From CAWDPQ01 sp963804245 (GTDB taxonomy: Bacteria > Acidobacteriota > Vicinamibacteria > Vicinamibacterales > 2-12-FULL-66-21): a DNA stretch of 64,000 nucleotides. Under the pieces are notes generated by a model. It was not told the DNA's origin and ran no database searches. It worked only from the letters and a program-made list of their open reading frames with translations. The position numbers were made by a program, and so were the translations under genes. Shown one piece after another: positions 1 through 11,185 of the stretch. The first letter of the stretch is position 1; each line of letters starts with the position of its first letter. The DNA lies in contig CAWDPQ010000021.1 of the NCBI GenBank assembly GCA_963804245.1, positions 111,340 through 175,339 of the forward strand, in the 5' to 3' direction.

Positions 1-149
1 GTAAAGAGTCGGTGTTGGCTGTATTTACTTGATTACCCATCATTAACTCCCGCCTAAAAAGAGAGCAAAGCGGGTACCAGTTCGTGGAACTGCCGTAACG
101 TGGGCATTTCCGGGTGAAAGTCAGTTTATGGTTGAGTTCTCTTATCGCC

Positions 150-1442
150 TCAGTGTTTGACTTCGGTCTGAACGATCGCCTGATTTACAAGCATCCGGAA
201 CTCCTCCTGGAGTCGTGAGCCCGCCGAAGGCAGGAGTTGCGTCATGAACACCGCAACGATCCTCTCCACCGGATCGACCCAGAACTTCGTGTAGTACGCC
301 CCACCCCAACTGAACTCACCCGATCGAACCAGGGCGTCCGCTGCGGCCGACGTGCTCGACGATCTCGAATCCGAGTCCGAATCCGAAGCGGCCGTCCTGA
401 TAGAGGTTGCCCACGTGATTGGAGGTCATCATCTGGACCGACTTGGGTCCGAGCAGCCTGACGCCATCGAGCTCCCCGCCGTTCAGCAGCATCTGAAGGA
501 AGCGCGCGTAGTCGCTGGCCGTCGACAGCACGCCCGCGCCGCCCGAAAACGATTTGCGCGGGCCGGTGACGTAGTCGCCCTGACCGCGGCCAGGATTCGG
601 CGCCCGGGTAATACCTGACGGACTATATGAGTAAACGCTGGCGAATCGACCGAGCTTCGACTCAGGAAGATAGAAGGAGCTGTCAACCATCTTCAGCGGC
701 TCGAAAATCCTCGTTCGGAAAAACTCATCGAGCGTCAACCCAGACGCCTTCTCGACAACAGCACCCAAGAAGATCGCTGCCGAAGCCGTATACCCAACGC
801 TCCCCCGGTTGCGACGCGAGTGGCAGCGACGCCAGCCGCTCCATCGTCACGCCGATTGGCTCGTTCTTGTCGGCGAAGTACCACATGTAGACGTCGCTCG
901 CCTTGTACTGCGCCTCGAGGGCGCCGCTTCCGTACGACAGTCCGGCTGTGTGCGTGAGCAAGTCGCGGATGGTGATTTCACGGCGGGCGGGCACCGACGT
1001 CATGTCCCCGGTCACCGTCGCGGCCGGCACCATGACGGTTGTTTTCTTGTAGGCAGGAATGAACCTCGAGCACCGGGTCGTCGATGACGATCTTGCCTTC
1101 TTCCATCAGCATCACGGCAGCGACGCTCGTGATGGCTTTCGACATCGAGGCGATGCGGAAGATGGCGTCCTTTGGCATCGGGACGTGCTTCTCGCGATCG
1201 AGCTCACCGAAACTCTGGAAATGCGCCACCTTTCCCTTGCGCATCACCAGCGTCACCAGCCCGGCGACCTGCCCTTCGTCCACGGCCTGCTTCATGGCCG
1301 TCGACAGGCGGTGCAGCCGCTCGCCGGACATGCCGATCGATTCCGGTGTGGCATTGGGCTGTCCCTGCGCCAGCGCCGAAACCGTGAGGGTCAGAAGAAG
1401 AACGACAGACAACGCAGAGCGGCGGATAAGGTCGAATCTCAT
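150..1442 (-). pseudogene. Serine hydrolase (class C beta-lactamase / esterase family), three frameshifts
   Basis: Conceptual secreted serine hydrolase of about 430 residues, read in four successive frames. The start at 1442 gives a signal peptide (MRFDLIRRSALSVVLLLTL) ending near LAQG. The catalytic SxxK lies in FRIASMSKAITS. The Tyr motif region follows as GERWVYGFGSDLLG, and the C-terminus reads GEFSWGGAYYTKFWVDP before a stop at 150-152. Every break restores the frame if one G is removed from a G run on the coding strand, at plus-strand positions 1064-1065, 764-766 and 319-321. Known family members are periplasmic esterases, beta-lactamases or D-aminopeptidases; the substrate is not predictable. 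The uniform 1-nt homopolymer pattern favours consensus error over biological decay, but as written the gene is broken. It lies downstream of the M14 peptidase on the same strand, separated by a hairpin. Confidence 0.8.
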
Positions 1443-1461
1443 GCGGGGGAGTATAAGGTAG

Positions 1462-1481
1462 GCCCGCCCTTCAGGGCGGGC
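1462..1481. terminator. GC hairpin between M14 peptidase and serine hydrolase
   Basis: Perfect 8-bp inverted repeat GCCCGCCC / GGGCGGGC with loop TTCA, between the M14 stop (1502) and the serine hydrolase start (1442). There is no T run on the minus strand, so intrinsic termination is uncertain; it may instead be an mRNA-processing or stabilising hairpin. Confidence 0.45.
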
Positions 1482-1501
1482 GTGTTGGCGCATCAGGCCG
1501 A

Positions 1502-4078
1502 TCACCTGCGATAGAGCGCCGCGTTGAACAGCACGCGAAACGTCCCGAACGGTTGGCCACGCCAGGCGGGTCTGAAGGCGATGAGGACGACATGACCAGC
1601 ACCGCACGCGACGTCGAGAGCAGCGGCCTTTCCGTGCAGAAACTTCTCGCCGAGGAGATATCCGGACAACAGCGGTGATCCGGTGTCGGCGTAGCGTGCG
1701 AGCACAGAACCCTGGAAGCCTTCCAACATGTCGAAGGCCGGGCTGCCCTGCACGAAGACCGAGGCATTCGCCGGCATGCCGGCCATTACCGGATGCGTCG
1801 CGTCGGTCACGATCTGCAGCAGCGATCCACTCGTGAAGAATTCGTTTCGCCCGAGCCCGGCCAGCGCGTTCCTGACCGGCAGCTTCAGATACTCGATCGC
1901 GAACTGGCTGGAGCTGTTGACGCAAACGAGCGTGCCACCGGAGCGGACGAACTCGTCCAGGTTCCGCACACGCGCGATGTTGTCGGCGGAGGCGGACGGT
2001 CCCAGAACGCCGCGGGCCTCGTCGGTGACGATGAGCACGTCGATCGTGCTGCGCAACTGACCGGCCTCCAGATCCGCACCTGAGATGGAACGGTATTGAA
2101 AGCCGTACTGCTCGAGAACCCACCGCGTCCAGCCGGCATCCATGCTGGTGGGCGCGCTGAACAGTCCGACTCGAGGGCGCTGCAGCGATCGACCGCCGGC
2201 GTCCGTTCGTTCGGCGACGAGCGCGAGCGATTTGACCAGCCCGTCCTGATCCTCTTCGGACAATCCGGCTATCAGGTAGCGGGCGCTCGTCTCCGACAGC
2301 TGCACGTCGAGGCCGGATGACAGCGCGCGGTTGATGGCGCGGAATGTGTTGTTCTGCGCGGGGTCGAGCGCCAGCAGCAATCCGCTGCCGGTGACGCGGC
2401 CCGCCGGCGGAACGATCCTCGCCGCCGCCGGCGAACTGTCGAAGCCCAGCCCGGGAACGCTGTCAAACGTTGCCGCATCTCGAGACCGGGCGCTCGAATA
2501 CGGCGTGAGGTTGGTCGAGAACACAGGTGCGACAGTCCGCGTGCCGAGTGCGGTGCGAACGTCCGGGGTCAGTGGATTCCTGGCCGCAATCACGCGGACT
2601 CCCATGGCGATGGGCAGCGTCCATCCCGCGGCATCGTACGGCTGTTCCAACGGACCGTTCGGCGCTTCGCGCAGTTCCGGATACTGTTGAACGTCGAGAA
2701 CTTCACGCGCGAGCGCCGCAAACTCTTGATCCGCGGCGATGGCCCAGGTCCCCGCAGGCAGCATCTCGTCGTCGACGAGCGCCGCCGCGGTCAGCTGCGA
2801 CACCCGCACGCCGCCAAATGCGAGACGCCGCAGGAGCTCCACCGCGGCAACCGGATCGCGCTGGTCCTGCGGCACGAAGTAGGCAAAAGGTGCCGACGTC
2901 CTGCCCTTTTCGATTTGCTGAATGCCCGCCTGATACCGGTTGAACAGCAGAGACGCTTTGTATTTCGACGCGAACTCGAGCACGGCCAGCGAAGCGGTCT
3001 CCATGTAGGCGACCTGATCTCGCATGCGCCACATCCCGGGCGGCCACGGGCTCGCGTAGAGGCTTTGGGGACGGAGATCGCGCATCGGCGGCGGGAACTC
3101 ACTCAGTGTGGCTTCCCTCGGCCCCTGTCCTCCCGCAGTCTCCGTCCAGAATGCGGCGATGTTCTTGAACATCGGCGCGTAGTCGATATACCCGGGATAC
3201 CACGCGTCGTAGCCCGTGCCCATGTGCGTGGCGCCAACCTGGCCTCGCTCCTCGAGCTCCATCGCGATGGCCATGCCGATCATGTTGACCTCGCGCGACA
3301 TCAGGTAGGGCGCATGCGTGGCAATGGGCTCGGCAAAGGGCGGCAGCCAGATGCGCGTCGGGAAGGGCGCCGATTGATGGTGCACGTAAATGATTTGCGG
3401 TTCCCATTGCCGCCAGGTGTGCTCCATCACGCGCGACTCGATCATGTTGAGCATGTAGGCGTCACGATTGTTGTCGTGGCCTACGTAGTCCTGGTAAAGC
3501 ACCGGAAGCGGCCGCATCGCATCCGGTGTGCTTGCGTGCTTCATGTACCACTCGGAGACCATCTGCTGACCGTCCGGATTGATCGTCGGCCACAGCATCA
3601 GCACCACGTTGTCGAGAATGGCGGAGATCTCCGGACTGTCCGCTCCTTTCAGGATCGTCTCGAGGAGGCTGGCCGTATGCTGAGGACCCGCCAGCTCGGT
3701 CGAGTGCAGGCCGCCGTCGATGTGAACAAAAGCCTTGCCCTCTGTGGCCAGGTTCCGCGCTTCGGCCTCGGTCAACGTTTCCGGATGCGCCAGACGCCAG
3801 GCGATCTCCCGATAGCGATCGATTCTCGAGAGGTTCGCCTTGGATGACACGAGCGCGTAGTAGAACGTCCTCCCCTGCGACGTCTGACCGGCGTCGAAGA
3901 CCTTGACGCGATCGCTCGCCGCGTCAACCTTCTTGAAATAGTCAACGAGCTGATCGTAGGTGGCGAGTTTGTAATCGGCGCCCGGAGAGAAGCCGAACAC
4001 GGAGTTGGGGGCAGGCAGGCGGCCCTGTGCCAGGATCGTCACCTGGATCAATGCGACCGCGATGGGAATCAGTCTCAT
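1502..4078 (-). CDS. Secreted M14 family zinc carboxypeptidase with C-terminal GATase-like region
   Basis: An 858-residue exported metallopeptidase. The ATG at 4078 gives the signal peptide MRLIPIAVALIQVTILAQG; an in-frame TTG at 4090 adds four residues and is less likely. The M14 domain covers roughly residues 25-350. The zinc pair HxxE is seen in GGLHSTELAG, near residues 125-128. NPDG, the G-x-D-x-NRD segment (GHDNNRDAYMLNM) and HHQS follow. The C-terminal half has no zinc motif, and around LFSAPTSMDAGWTRWVLEQY it resembles the glutamine-amidotransferase-like fold that follows M14 domains in Acidobacteriota; this is inference. It probably removes C-terminal residues from peptides in the periplasm or outside the cell. 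The frame is intact throughout. It follows the glycosyltransferase gene on the same strand after a 120-nt gap containing an inverted repeat. Confidence 0.88.
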   Translation of the reverse strand: MRLIPIAVALIQVTILAQGRLPAPNSVFGFSPGADYKLATYDQLVDYFKKVDAASDRVKVFDAGQTSQGRTFYYALVSSKANLSRIDRYREIAWRLAHPETLTEAEARNLATEGKAFVHIDGGLHSTELAGPQHTASLLETILKGADSPEISAILDNVVLMLWPTINPDGQQMVSEWYMKHASTPDAMRPLPVLYQDYVGHDNNRDAYMLNMIESRVMEHTWRQWEPQIIYVHHQSAPFPTRIWLPPFAEPIATHAPYLMSREVNMIGMAIAMELEERGQVGATHMGTGYDAWYPGYIDYAPMFKNIAAFWTETAGGQGPREATLSEFPPPMRDLRPQSLYASPWPPGMWRMRDQVAYMETASLAVLEFASKYKASLLFNRYQAGIQQIEKGRTSAPFAYFVPQDQRDPVAAVELLRRLAFGGVRVSQLTAAALVDDEMLPAGTWAIAADQEFAALAREVLDVQQYPELREAPNGPLEQPYDAAGWTLPIAMGVRVIAARNPLTPDVRTALGTRTVAPVFSTNLTPYSSARSRDAATFDSVPGLGFDSSPAAARIVPPAGRVTGSGLLLALDPAQNNTFRAINRALSSGLDVQLSETSARYLIAGLSEEDQDGLVKSLALVAERTDAGGRSLQRPRVGLFSAPTSMDAGWTRWVLEQYGFQYRSISGADLEAGQLRSTIDVLIVTDEARGVLGPSASADNIARVRNLDEFVRSGGTLVCVNSSSQFAIEYLKLPVRNALAGLGRNEFFTSGSLLQIVTDATHPVMAGMPANASVFVQGSPAFDMLEGFQGSVLARYADTGSPLLSGYLLGEKFLHGKAAALDVACGAGHVVLIAFRPAWRGQPFGTFRVLFNAALYRR

Positions 4079-4104
4079 TCGTAGTACCAAGGTCAGGAGG
4101 ATCT

Positions 4105-4174
4105 ACAGGAGATCAGGAGATCATGAGGTTTTTGATTTTCAAGTTAAATCACTCCTTATCTCCTTGTCTCCTGT
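4105..4174. repeat. Imperfect inverted repeat built from AGGAGATC units
   Basis: The left arm 4105-4127 and right arm 4152-4174 are complementary at 19 of 23 positions, around a 24-nt AT-rich loop. It sits in the leader between the glycosyltransferase stop (4201) and the M14 start (4078), both leftward, so it could act as terminator or leader hairpin. Further AGGAG-type units continue on the right to about 4196. It belongs to the general class of short-unit intergenic arrays seen in this window. Confidence 0.5.
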
Positions 4175-4200
4175 AAATGCGTCTCCTGATCTTGTCAGGT

Positions 4201-6096
4201 TTACTTGACCGAATAATCCGGCGGCGTCGCGGCCGGCGCTGGGCACCGCGGCTGCGGATCTTCTATCGGCGCCGGCTGCCACGTCGTTGCAGCAGCATTT
4301 CGCGGATCGAAAAGGAACACGCGTCCACCGATCCGATGTGCTTCGTAAACGAGGAGCGGCGTCATCTCGAGTCGCGCGATCTGGCTGGTAGCGGCGAAGC
4401 GCCGAGAGAACTCCTGCACCTCCTGTTCTTCGAGCAGAATGTACGGACGTCGGCCCTGCTGCTCGAGCCATGCGAGGGCCCGATCGAGCCACGCCGGGTC
4501 CAAGACGTCGTAACGCACCGTCAATCGGCCGCCGTAGTATCGCAGCGGCCCGACGTGCGCCGTCGTGATGATGGCGGCTGATGGTTCGGTAACCCGAGCA
4601 ACCAGCTCGGCGATCGTGGCATAGCGCCGCTCCCCCTCTCCTGGTGGATATACGCCAAGCTGGTTCGCGGCGCGGATGCCGTAGATGCCGAGCGCGAGGA
4701 GTGCGATCGCAGCGGTGGCGCGGATCCAAACGTCGCGCCCGTGCGCCACGCCAACGATGAGAGTAGCCGTACCGATGAAGATGGCCGGCCACATGGGCAA
4801 CAAGAACCTGAGATACCACCAATCCTCGAACGGCGTGTAGGCCGCGTAGAGTGCGACGACCGTCACGGTGACCAGGGCAAGGAGCTGCGCGACGGAGCGG
4901 GAATCAGCCGTCACCCATATGCGCCGCCACGGGACGAGCAGCGCCGCGGCACCGGCAAGCACCAGCGGGGTCTGCGTCTCGGCCAGCCACCTCGCGTAGC
5001 GTCGGAGGTTGATCCCGATGTTGTCCGCGCTGAACAAGTTGTTCAAGTTGCCGTAGCCGGATGCTGCCGGCGATCCGTACAGCCAGCTGTTGATTGCGGC
5101 AGTCGCCACGCACCCGGGGATCAGGCCGACGGTAAACGCAACGAGCCGGGCCCCCCGGCCGTCCGTCGGCCTTCGGAGTTCCTGCCAAATCATCCAAGCC
5201 GCGAGGACTCCGCCGACTGGCAGCAGATTGGGCCTGATGATAATGGCGGCGGACGCGCTGAGGCCGGCAGCCAGTGCCGAAACCGGCGAGCGCCGCAGCA
5301 ATGCGCCGATGGCAAGCGCCCAAAACGCCGCCGCCGGGACGTCGCTCATGATCCACTTGCTCATTGAGAGAAACGTCGGGCTCGTCGCCACGAGCCACGC
5401 AGCGCCGAGCCCAACAACCTCGGAACCCATCCGTCGTCCTATGAGGAACGTCGACCACACCAGAAGTCCGCCGGTGAGCGGGACGACCCAGAACATCGCG
5501 CAGTGCCCGCCGACCGTCCCGAACGCTGACATGAGTATCGGCAGGCCGGCAGCGGTGACGGGAACGACGGCTCGGCTATCCGCGGTTGCGCGGTAGCCAA
5601 ACGGCGTGAAAGTTTCGAAGGCGTTGGGCCAGGGCGCTGCCGCGGCAATCGGCATTTCGATCCGCAGCTTCGGCGCGCGTGCAACCCACAGGTCGGCTTG
5701 CGTCACGTAGCTGAAGGCATCGGAGCCGCCGGCAGTTGATTCACGAAAGGAAAAAGCGACCCCGATAGAGGCCACCGCCAGCAGCATCGCCAGCGGCGCC
5801 GGCTTCACGCGTGCTTCGATCAGACGCACACCTTCGCCGCCGATCGCGGCGAGGCGCTGCAGCACCTGGCTCGCCCGCGTGAAATCCTGACGCAACCTCG
5901 AGCGGCCGCTGACGAGGGCGTAGCCAACGCCCGCCACCGCGCACAAGAGTAGTGGACGACTGGGATTGCGCGAGGAGATCCGAAACCCGGCGATTGAAAT
6001 GGACTGACCGTAACCCGCAACCAGCGCCACCGCCCACGCAACCGACGCGAAGGCAATCACTCCCAACAGAAGGCGCAGCCTAGGCAAGAAAAACAC
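4201..6096 (-). CDS. GT-C type integral membrane glycosyltransferase (ArnT/PMT-like)
   Basis: A 631-residue polytopic membrane protein with about ten or more hydrophobic segments. The first large loop carries STAGGSDAFSY, the position where GT-C enzymes keep a catalytic acidic residue. This architecture matches the dolichyl-phosphate-mannose / ArnT-like glycosyltransferase family (GT39/GT83 type), which transfers a sugar from a polyprenyl-phosphate donor on the periplasmic side. Acceptor and sugar cannot be told. The start is a GTG at 6096; the first residues MFFLPRLRLLLGV already form a membrane segment. It lies downstream of glpK on the same strand across a GCACGTC tandem array, so co-transcription is possible but the functions are not obviously linked. 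Confidence 0.7.
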   Translation of the reverse strand: MFFLPRLRLLLGVIAFASVAWAVALVAGYGQSISIAGFRISSRNPSRPLLLCAVAGVGYALVSGRSRLRQDFTRASQVLQRLAAIGGEGVRLIEARVKPAPLAMLLAVASIGVAFSFRESTAGGSDAFSYVTQADLWVARAPKLRIEMPIAAAAPWPNAFETFTPFGYRATADSRAVVPVTAAGLPILMSAFGTVGGHCAMFWVVPLTGGLLVWSTFLIGRRMGSEVVGLGAAWLVATSPTFLSMSKWIMSDVPAAAFWALAIGALLRRSPVSALAAGLSASAAIIIRPNLLPVGGVLAAWMIWQELRRPTDGRGARLVAFTVGLIPGCVATAAINSWLYGSPAASGYGNLNNLFSADNIGINLRRYARWLAETQTPLVLAGAAALLVPWRRIWVTADSRSVAQLLALVTVTVVALYAAYTPFEDWWYLRFLLPMWPAIFIGTATLIVGVAHGRDVWIRATAAIALLALGIYGIRAANQLGVYPPGEGERRYATIAELVARVTEPSAAIITTAHVGPLRYYGGRLTVRYDVLDPAWLDRALAWLEQQGRRPYILLEEQEVQEFSRRFAATSQIARLEMTPLLVYEAHRIGGRVFLFDPRNAAATTWQPAPIEDPQPRCPAPAATPPDYSVK

Positions 6097-6109
6097 CGAG
6101 CAGGTTTAG

Positions 6110-6164
6110 CACGTCGCTCGTAGCACGTCGCACGTCGCACGTCGCACGTCGCACGTAGGCACGT
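6110..6164. repeat. Tandem array of 7-nt GCACGTC units
   Basis: About five near-perfect copies of GCACGTC, with degenerate copies on both sides, fill the gap between the glpK stop (6165) and the glycosyltransferase start (6096). The same unit recurs at about 51240-51276 and 54840-54916. Each unit contains ACGT, so the array can pair with itself on either strand. Confidence 0.75.
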
Positions 6165-7679
<1,515 letters not shown>

Positions 7680-7737
7680 GTAGCCTCCAGCTGCCAGCCT
7701 TCAGCTGCCAGCTTCCAGCTGCCAGCTACCAGCCGGA
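7680..7737. repeat. Tandem CCAGCTNCCAGC array upstream of glpK
   Basis: Four to five imperfect copies of a 10-11 nt unit (CCAGCTGCCAG, CTTCAGCTGCC, CTTCCAGCTGCC, AGCTACCAGCC) fill the space between the glpF stop (7771) and the glpK start. Several copies contain the palindrome CAGCTG. The same family recurs at 8545-8576, 8636-8699 and 43568-43626. Confidence 0.75.
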
Positions 7738-7770
7738 TTCCTCGGAACTCGGAAGCTGACGCCTTCAGCG

Positions 7771-8520
7771 TTAGAAACCAATCAGAAAGTAAAGTCCCGC
7801 GCCGACCACGCCGCCGACGAGCGGCCCGACGACGGGAATCCACGCATACTCCCAGTCCGACGTGCCTTTGCCGGGAATCGGCAGGATGGCATGCGCCAGG
7901 CGCGGTCCCAGGTCGCGCGCCGGATTGATCGCGTAGCCGGTAGGACCGCCGAGCGACAGGCCGATGCCAAGCACGAGCACGCCAACCAGCAGCGGCTGGA
8001 GCCCGCGGCTGAACACGAAGGAGAGGTCGACATCTCCCGGCTTGTTGAGGGTCTGGGCGTTGGCGGCGATGGCGAGCACGCCAAAAACCAGGACGGCTGT
8101 GCCGACCAGCTCGCAGATGAAATTTGCCGCGGTGTTGCGGATGGCCGGGCCTGTGGCGAACACGGCCAGCTTCGCGCCTGGATCCGCCGTCACCGCCCAA
8201 TGTGGCAGATACGTCAGCCACACGAGAATCGCCCCGAGAAAGGCTCCCAGCATTTGCGCGGCGATGTAACCTGGCACGTCGGCCCAGCTGAAACTGCCGA
8301 TCGCCGCCAGACCGACGGTGACCGCCGGGTTCAAGTGCGCGCCGCTGATCCGGCCCACGGCGTAGACCGCCATCGCCACCGCCACGCCCCACCCGAGCGT
8401 GATGACCACCCATCCGGCATTCTGCCCTTTCGTCCGGTTCAACACGACGTTGGCCACCACACCATCTCCGAGAAGAACGAGGAGCAACGTCCCGACGACT
8501 TCCGCAAGATAAGTCTGCAT
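7771..8520 (-). CDS. glpF: Aquaglyceroporin / glycerol uptake facilitator (MIP family)
   Basis: A 249-residue MIP channel with six predicted membrane helices. The first half-helix signature is HLNPAVT (near residue 65) and the second is GPTGYAINPARDLGPR. The Asp after NPAR is characteristic of glycerol facilitators rather than strict water channels, so passive glycerol diffusion across the inner membrane is the expected role. The start chosen is ATG at 8520; an in-frame TTG lies 9 nt upstream. It precedes glpK on the same strand and is divergent from glpD across an inverted-repeat-rich gap. The frame is intact. Confidence 0.93.
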   Translation of the reverse strand: MQTYLAEVVGTLLLVLLGDGVVANVVLNRTKGQNAGWVVITLGWGVAVAMAVYAVGRISGAHLNPAVTVGLAAIGSFSWADVPGYIAAQMLGAFLGAILVWLTYLPHWAVTADPGAKLAVFATGPAIRNTAANFICELVGTAVLVFGVLAIAANAQTLNKPGDVDLSFVFSRGLQPLLVGVLVLGIGLSLGGPTGYAINPARDLGPRLAHAILPIPGKGTSDWEYAWIPVVGPLVGGVVGAGLYFLIGF

Positions 8521-8544
8521 GGGGCGCAATGCTACAGCTTCCTG

Positions 8545-8699
8545 CTGCCGGCTTCCAGCTACCAGCCTACGGGCAGCGAGCCACGAGCTACGAGCTTCGG
8601 ATTCCGGAGCGTCGTACTAGAAACTAGATGCTGACGCTGGAGGCTGAGAGCTGGTGGCTGGAAGCTGGAGGCTGGCGGCTGGGAGCTGGCAGCTGGAAC
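8545..8699. repeat. Long imperfect inverted repeat in the glpF/glpD divergent gap
   Basis: The left block (about 8545-8576) consists of CTTCC-AGCTACCAGCC type units. The right block (about 8636-8699) is their complement, repeated five to six times as GGCTGGAAGCTGGAGGCTGG variants. The two blocks face each other across about 60 nt and cover most of the only space available for both divergent glp promoters. Nothing else recognisable lies in the gap. Confidence 0.7.
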
Positions 8700-8703
8700 C
8701 TTG

Positions 8704-10260
8704 ATGAGTAGATTGTCCCAACTCGAGAACGAGACCGTCGACGTCGCGATCATCGGCGGCGGCATCATCGGCTGCGGCATTGCCCGCGATGCGGCGCTGC
8801 GCGGCCTGCGGGTCGCGCTCTTCGAACGTCGCGATTTCGGGAGCGGCACCACGTCCGCCTCCACGCGCATCATCCACGGCGGACTCCGGTATCTGGAGAT
8901 GCTGGACCTGCGGCTCGTGCGGCTCGATCTGCGCGAGCGGGAGACGCTGCTGCGCATTGCTCCCCATCTCGTCAAACCGCTCGAGTTTCTCATCCCCTTC
9001 TTCGACGGCAGCCGTATCTCGCCGCTCAAGCTGCGACTGGGTCTCGCGCTGTACGACGCCCTGAGCTACGACAAGAGCCTCCCGTCGCGGCGCTGGCTGC
9101 CAGCGGAAACCGCGCGTCAGGTTGACGCCGCGTTGAACCGGCCTGACGTGCGCGGTGCGGCCGCCTATTACGACGCCAGGGTTGACTCCCCGGAGCGTCT
9201 GGCGCTCGAAAACGTGCTCGATGCCACGGCACAGCACGCACTGGCGTTCAACTATTGCGAGGTGGTGGCGGCCACGCCCCGGCTGCGGGTTCGCGACACG
9301 ATCGACGGGTCGGAGGCCAACGTCGACGCGCGCGTGCTCGTCAATGCGACCGGCGCCTGGCTGGAACCCACCACGGAAACGCTCACCGGACGGCGGCCGG
9401 GCCGTATTCGTACCACCAAAGGCATCCACATCGTCGTCCCGCCGCTCACGTCGTCGGCGCTGGTGCTGTACTCGCGTGTCGATGAGCGACTGCTTTTTGC
9501 CATTCCGCGGGCGGGGTTGACCTGGATTGGGACGACGGACACGGACTACAGCGGCGATCCTGCGGATGTCCGAGCGACGCGCGCCGACGTGGATTACCTC
9601 GTCGAGTCGGTTGGCTCCGTCTTTCCCAAGCTGCGGCTGGAGGATGTCCTCTATACGACGGCCGGCGTGCGCGCGCTCGTGCGGCGATCTGGCAGGGAAT
9701 CTTCCGTCTCACGGATGCACAAAGTCGTGGAGGGAGCCCCGGTCGCGCCGCCGGGGGTTATCTCTGTGCTCGGGGGGAAGATTACCGGATACCGCGCAAT
9801 TGCCGAGGAGGTCACCGATGCGGTGTGCCGTCGCTTGAAGGCGGAACGGCCATCGGTAACTGCGGATGCCCCGCTGCCAGGCGCGCGACCGTTAGCGGGC
9901 CACGCCGGGGAAACGGTGCAGGCCGCGTCCTTTCTATATGATTTGTACGGAACGCGGGCGGCGGACGTGATCAGGCTGGCGCGGTCCGAGGGGCTGGATC
10001 GTCGGCTTTCGCCGAAGTACCCGGAAATCGCGGCCCAGGTAGTCTACTCGGTGCGTTTCGAGCATTGCGTCAGGCTATCCGACTTCTTGCGGCGGCGAAC
10101 CCTCCTGGGGGCATCAGCGGATCAAGGTCTGGATGCCGCGGAGACAGCGGCGCAGCTCATGGCGTCGGAGCTCAAGTGGGACGGCGCACGACTGGCTACG
10201 GAGCTCGATGAGTATCGTCGCGACGTCGCTTCGACGCTCGCATTCAAGAACAACGCATGA
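8704..10260 (+). CDS. glpD: Aerobic glycerol-3-phosphate dehydrogenase (FAD)
   Basis: A 518-residue flavoprotein that oxidises sn-glycerol-3-phosphate to dihydroxyacetone phosphate at the inner face of the membrane and passes electrons to quinone. The FAD-binding GxGxxG appears as IIGGGIIGCGIARDAALRG at residues 16-34. STRIIHGGLRYLE and the C-terminal DAO_C segment (KYPEIAAQVVYSVRFEHC) are typical of GlpD. The ATG at 8704 is preferred over the adjacent TTG at 8701. The gene ends in ATGA overlapping the glpQ start at 10257, so the two are translationally coupled. The frame is intact. Confidence 0.95.
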   Translation: MSRLSQLENETVDVAIIGGGIIGCGIARDAALRGLRVALFERRDFGSGTTSASTRIIHGGLRYLEMLDLRLVRLDLRERETLLRIAPHLVKPLEFLIPFFDGSRISPLKLRLGLALYDALSYDKSLPSRRWLPAETARQVDAALNRPDVRGAAAYYDARVDSPERLALENVLDATAQHALAFNYCEVVAATPRLRVRDTIDGSEANVDARVLVNATGAWLEPTTETLTGRRPGRIRTTKGIHIVVPPLTSSALVLYSRVDERLLFAIPRAGLTWIGTTDTDYSGDPADVRATRADVDYLVESVGSVFPKLRLEDVLYTTAGVRALVRRSGRESSVSRMHKVVEGAPVAPPGVISVLGGKITGYRAIAEEVTDAVCRRLKAERPSVTADAPLPGARPLAGHAGETVQAASFLYDLYGTRAADVIRLARSEGLDRRLSPKYPEIAAQVVYSVRFEHCVRLSDFLRRRTLLGASADQGLDAAETAAQLMASELKWDGARLATELDEYRRDVASTLAFKNNA

Positions 10261-11185
10261 CCACACATTCTGCATGTCGCGTCGCTCTCACGGTGATTAG
10301 CATGTCCGCGGCCCTCGCCATCGTCAGCGGCCAATCTTCACGGAAGATTCTCATCGCCCACCGCGGTGCGTCGGCATATGCGCCCGAGCACACGCTCGCC
10401 GCCTACCGGCTCGGAATCGAGCAGGGAGCGGACTTCGTCGAGCAGGACCTGCAGATCTCGAAAGACGGAGTCCTGGTCTGTCTGCACGACCTGACGCTGG
10501 AGCGCACGACGAACGTCGAAGAGGTGTTTCCACAACGGAGCACCACGGGACCTGACAACCTGAAGACCTGGAACGTCTCGGATTTCACGCTGCAGGAGCT
10601 GAAGACTCTCGACGCAGGATCGTGGTTCGACGCGAAGTTCAAAGGGGAACGCATCCCGACGTTTCAGGAGGCTATAGATCTCATCAAAGGCAGGGCCGGA
10701 CTCTATCCGGAGACAAAGGGACCCGAGGTCTACGGAAGCCGTGGCTTCGACATGGAGCAGCTGGTGCTGGCACAGCTCGCGAAGAACAAGCTGGATCGTC
10801 CCGCCTCCGATCCGAAGACGCCGGTGATCATCCAGTCGTTTTCAGCGGACAGCTTGCAGAAGATGCGCAAGGCGGGGGCGACGATCCCGCTGACCTTTCT
10901 GGTCAGCGATCTGGATCCAGGCAGAGGCAAATGGCTGACCGACGACGGTCTGAAACACGTCCGCCAGTTTGCGGACGGGCTTGGGCCGGCGAAAGCGCTG
11001 TTGCTCGCCGATACGACGCTCGCTCCTCGTGCGCGAGCCGCCGGCTTGACGCTTACGCCCTACACGTTCCGCTCTCCAATGTCCCAGCCGGGAAGACGGT
11101 GAAAGAAGAGATGGCCGATTTTCTCTACCGTATCGGCGTCGACGCACTCTTCACGGACAATCCCGATCAGTTTCCGAGACGTTAG
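10257..11185 (+). CDS. glpQ: Periplasmic glycerophosphodiester phosphodiesterase, C-terminal frameshift
   Basis: An exported GDPD-family enzyme that hydrolyses glycerophosphodiesters to glycerol-3-phosphate and an alcohol, feeding GlpD. After a signal peptide (ALTVISMSAALAIVSGQ) the catalytic start IAHRGASAYAPEHT appears with the His-Arg pair and Glu. EQDLQISKDGVLVCLHD carries the metal-binding acidic residues and second His. The uninterrupted frame stops at 11102, but the family's C-terminus (ADFLYRIGVDALFTDNPDQF) continues in another frame to 11185. One base appears missing, or two gained, near 11072-11077. About 30 residues including the conserved TDNPD motif are affected. The start overlaps the glpD stop (ATGA). 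Confidence 0.87.

Noticed and set aside
1..149. Sequence left of the serine hydrolase
   Set aside because: Examined for tRNA, insertion-sequence ends and coding signals; nothing could be supported in 149 nt at the window edge.
6110..6164. Tandem array as a possible CRISPR or origin iteron
   Set aside because: Units are 7 nt without spacers and adjacent copies touch; no cas genes, and no dnaA/parAB or DnaA-box context.
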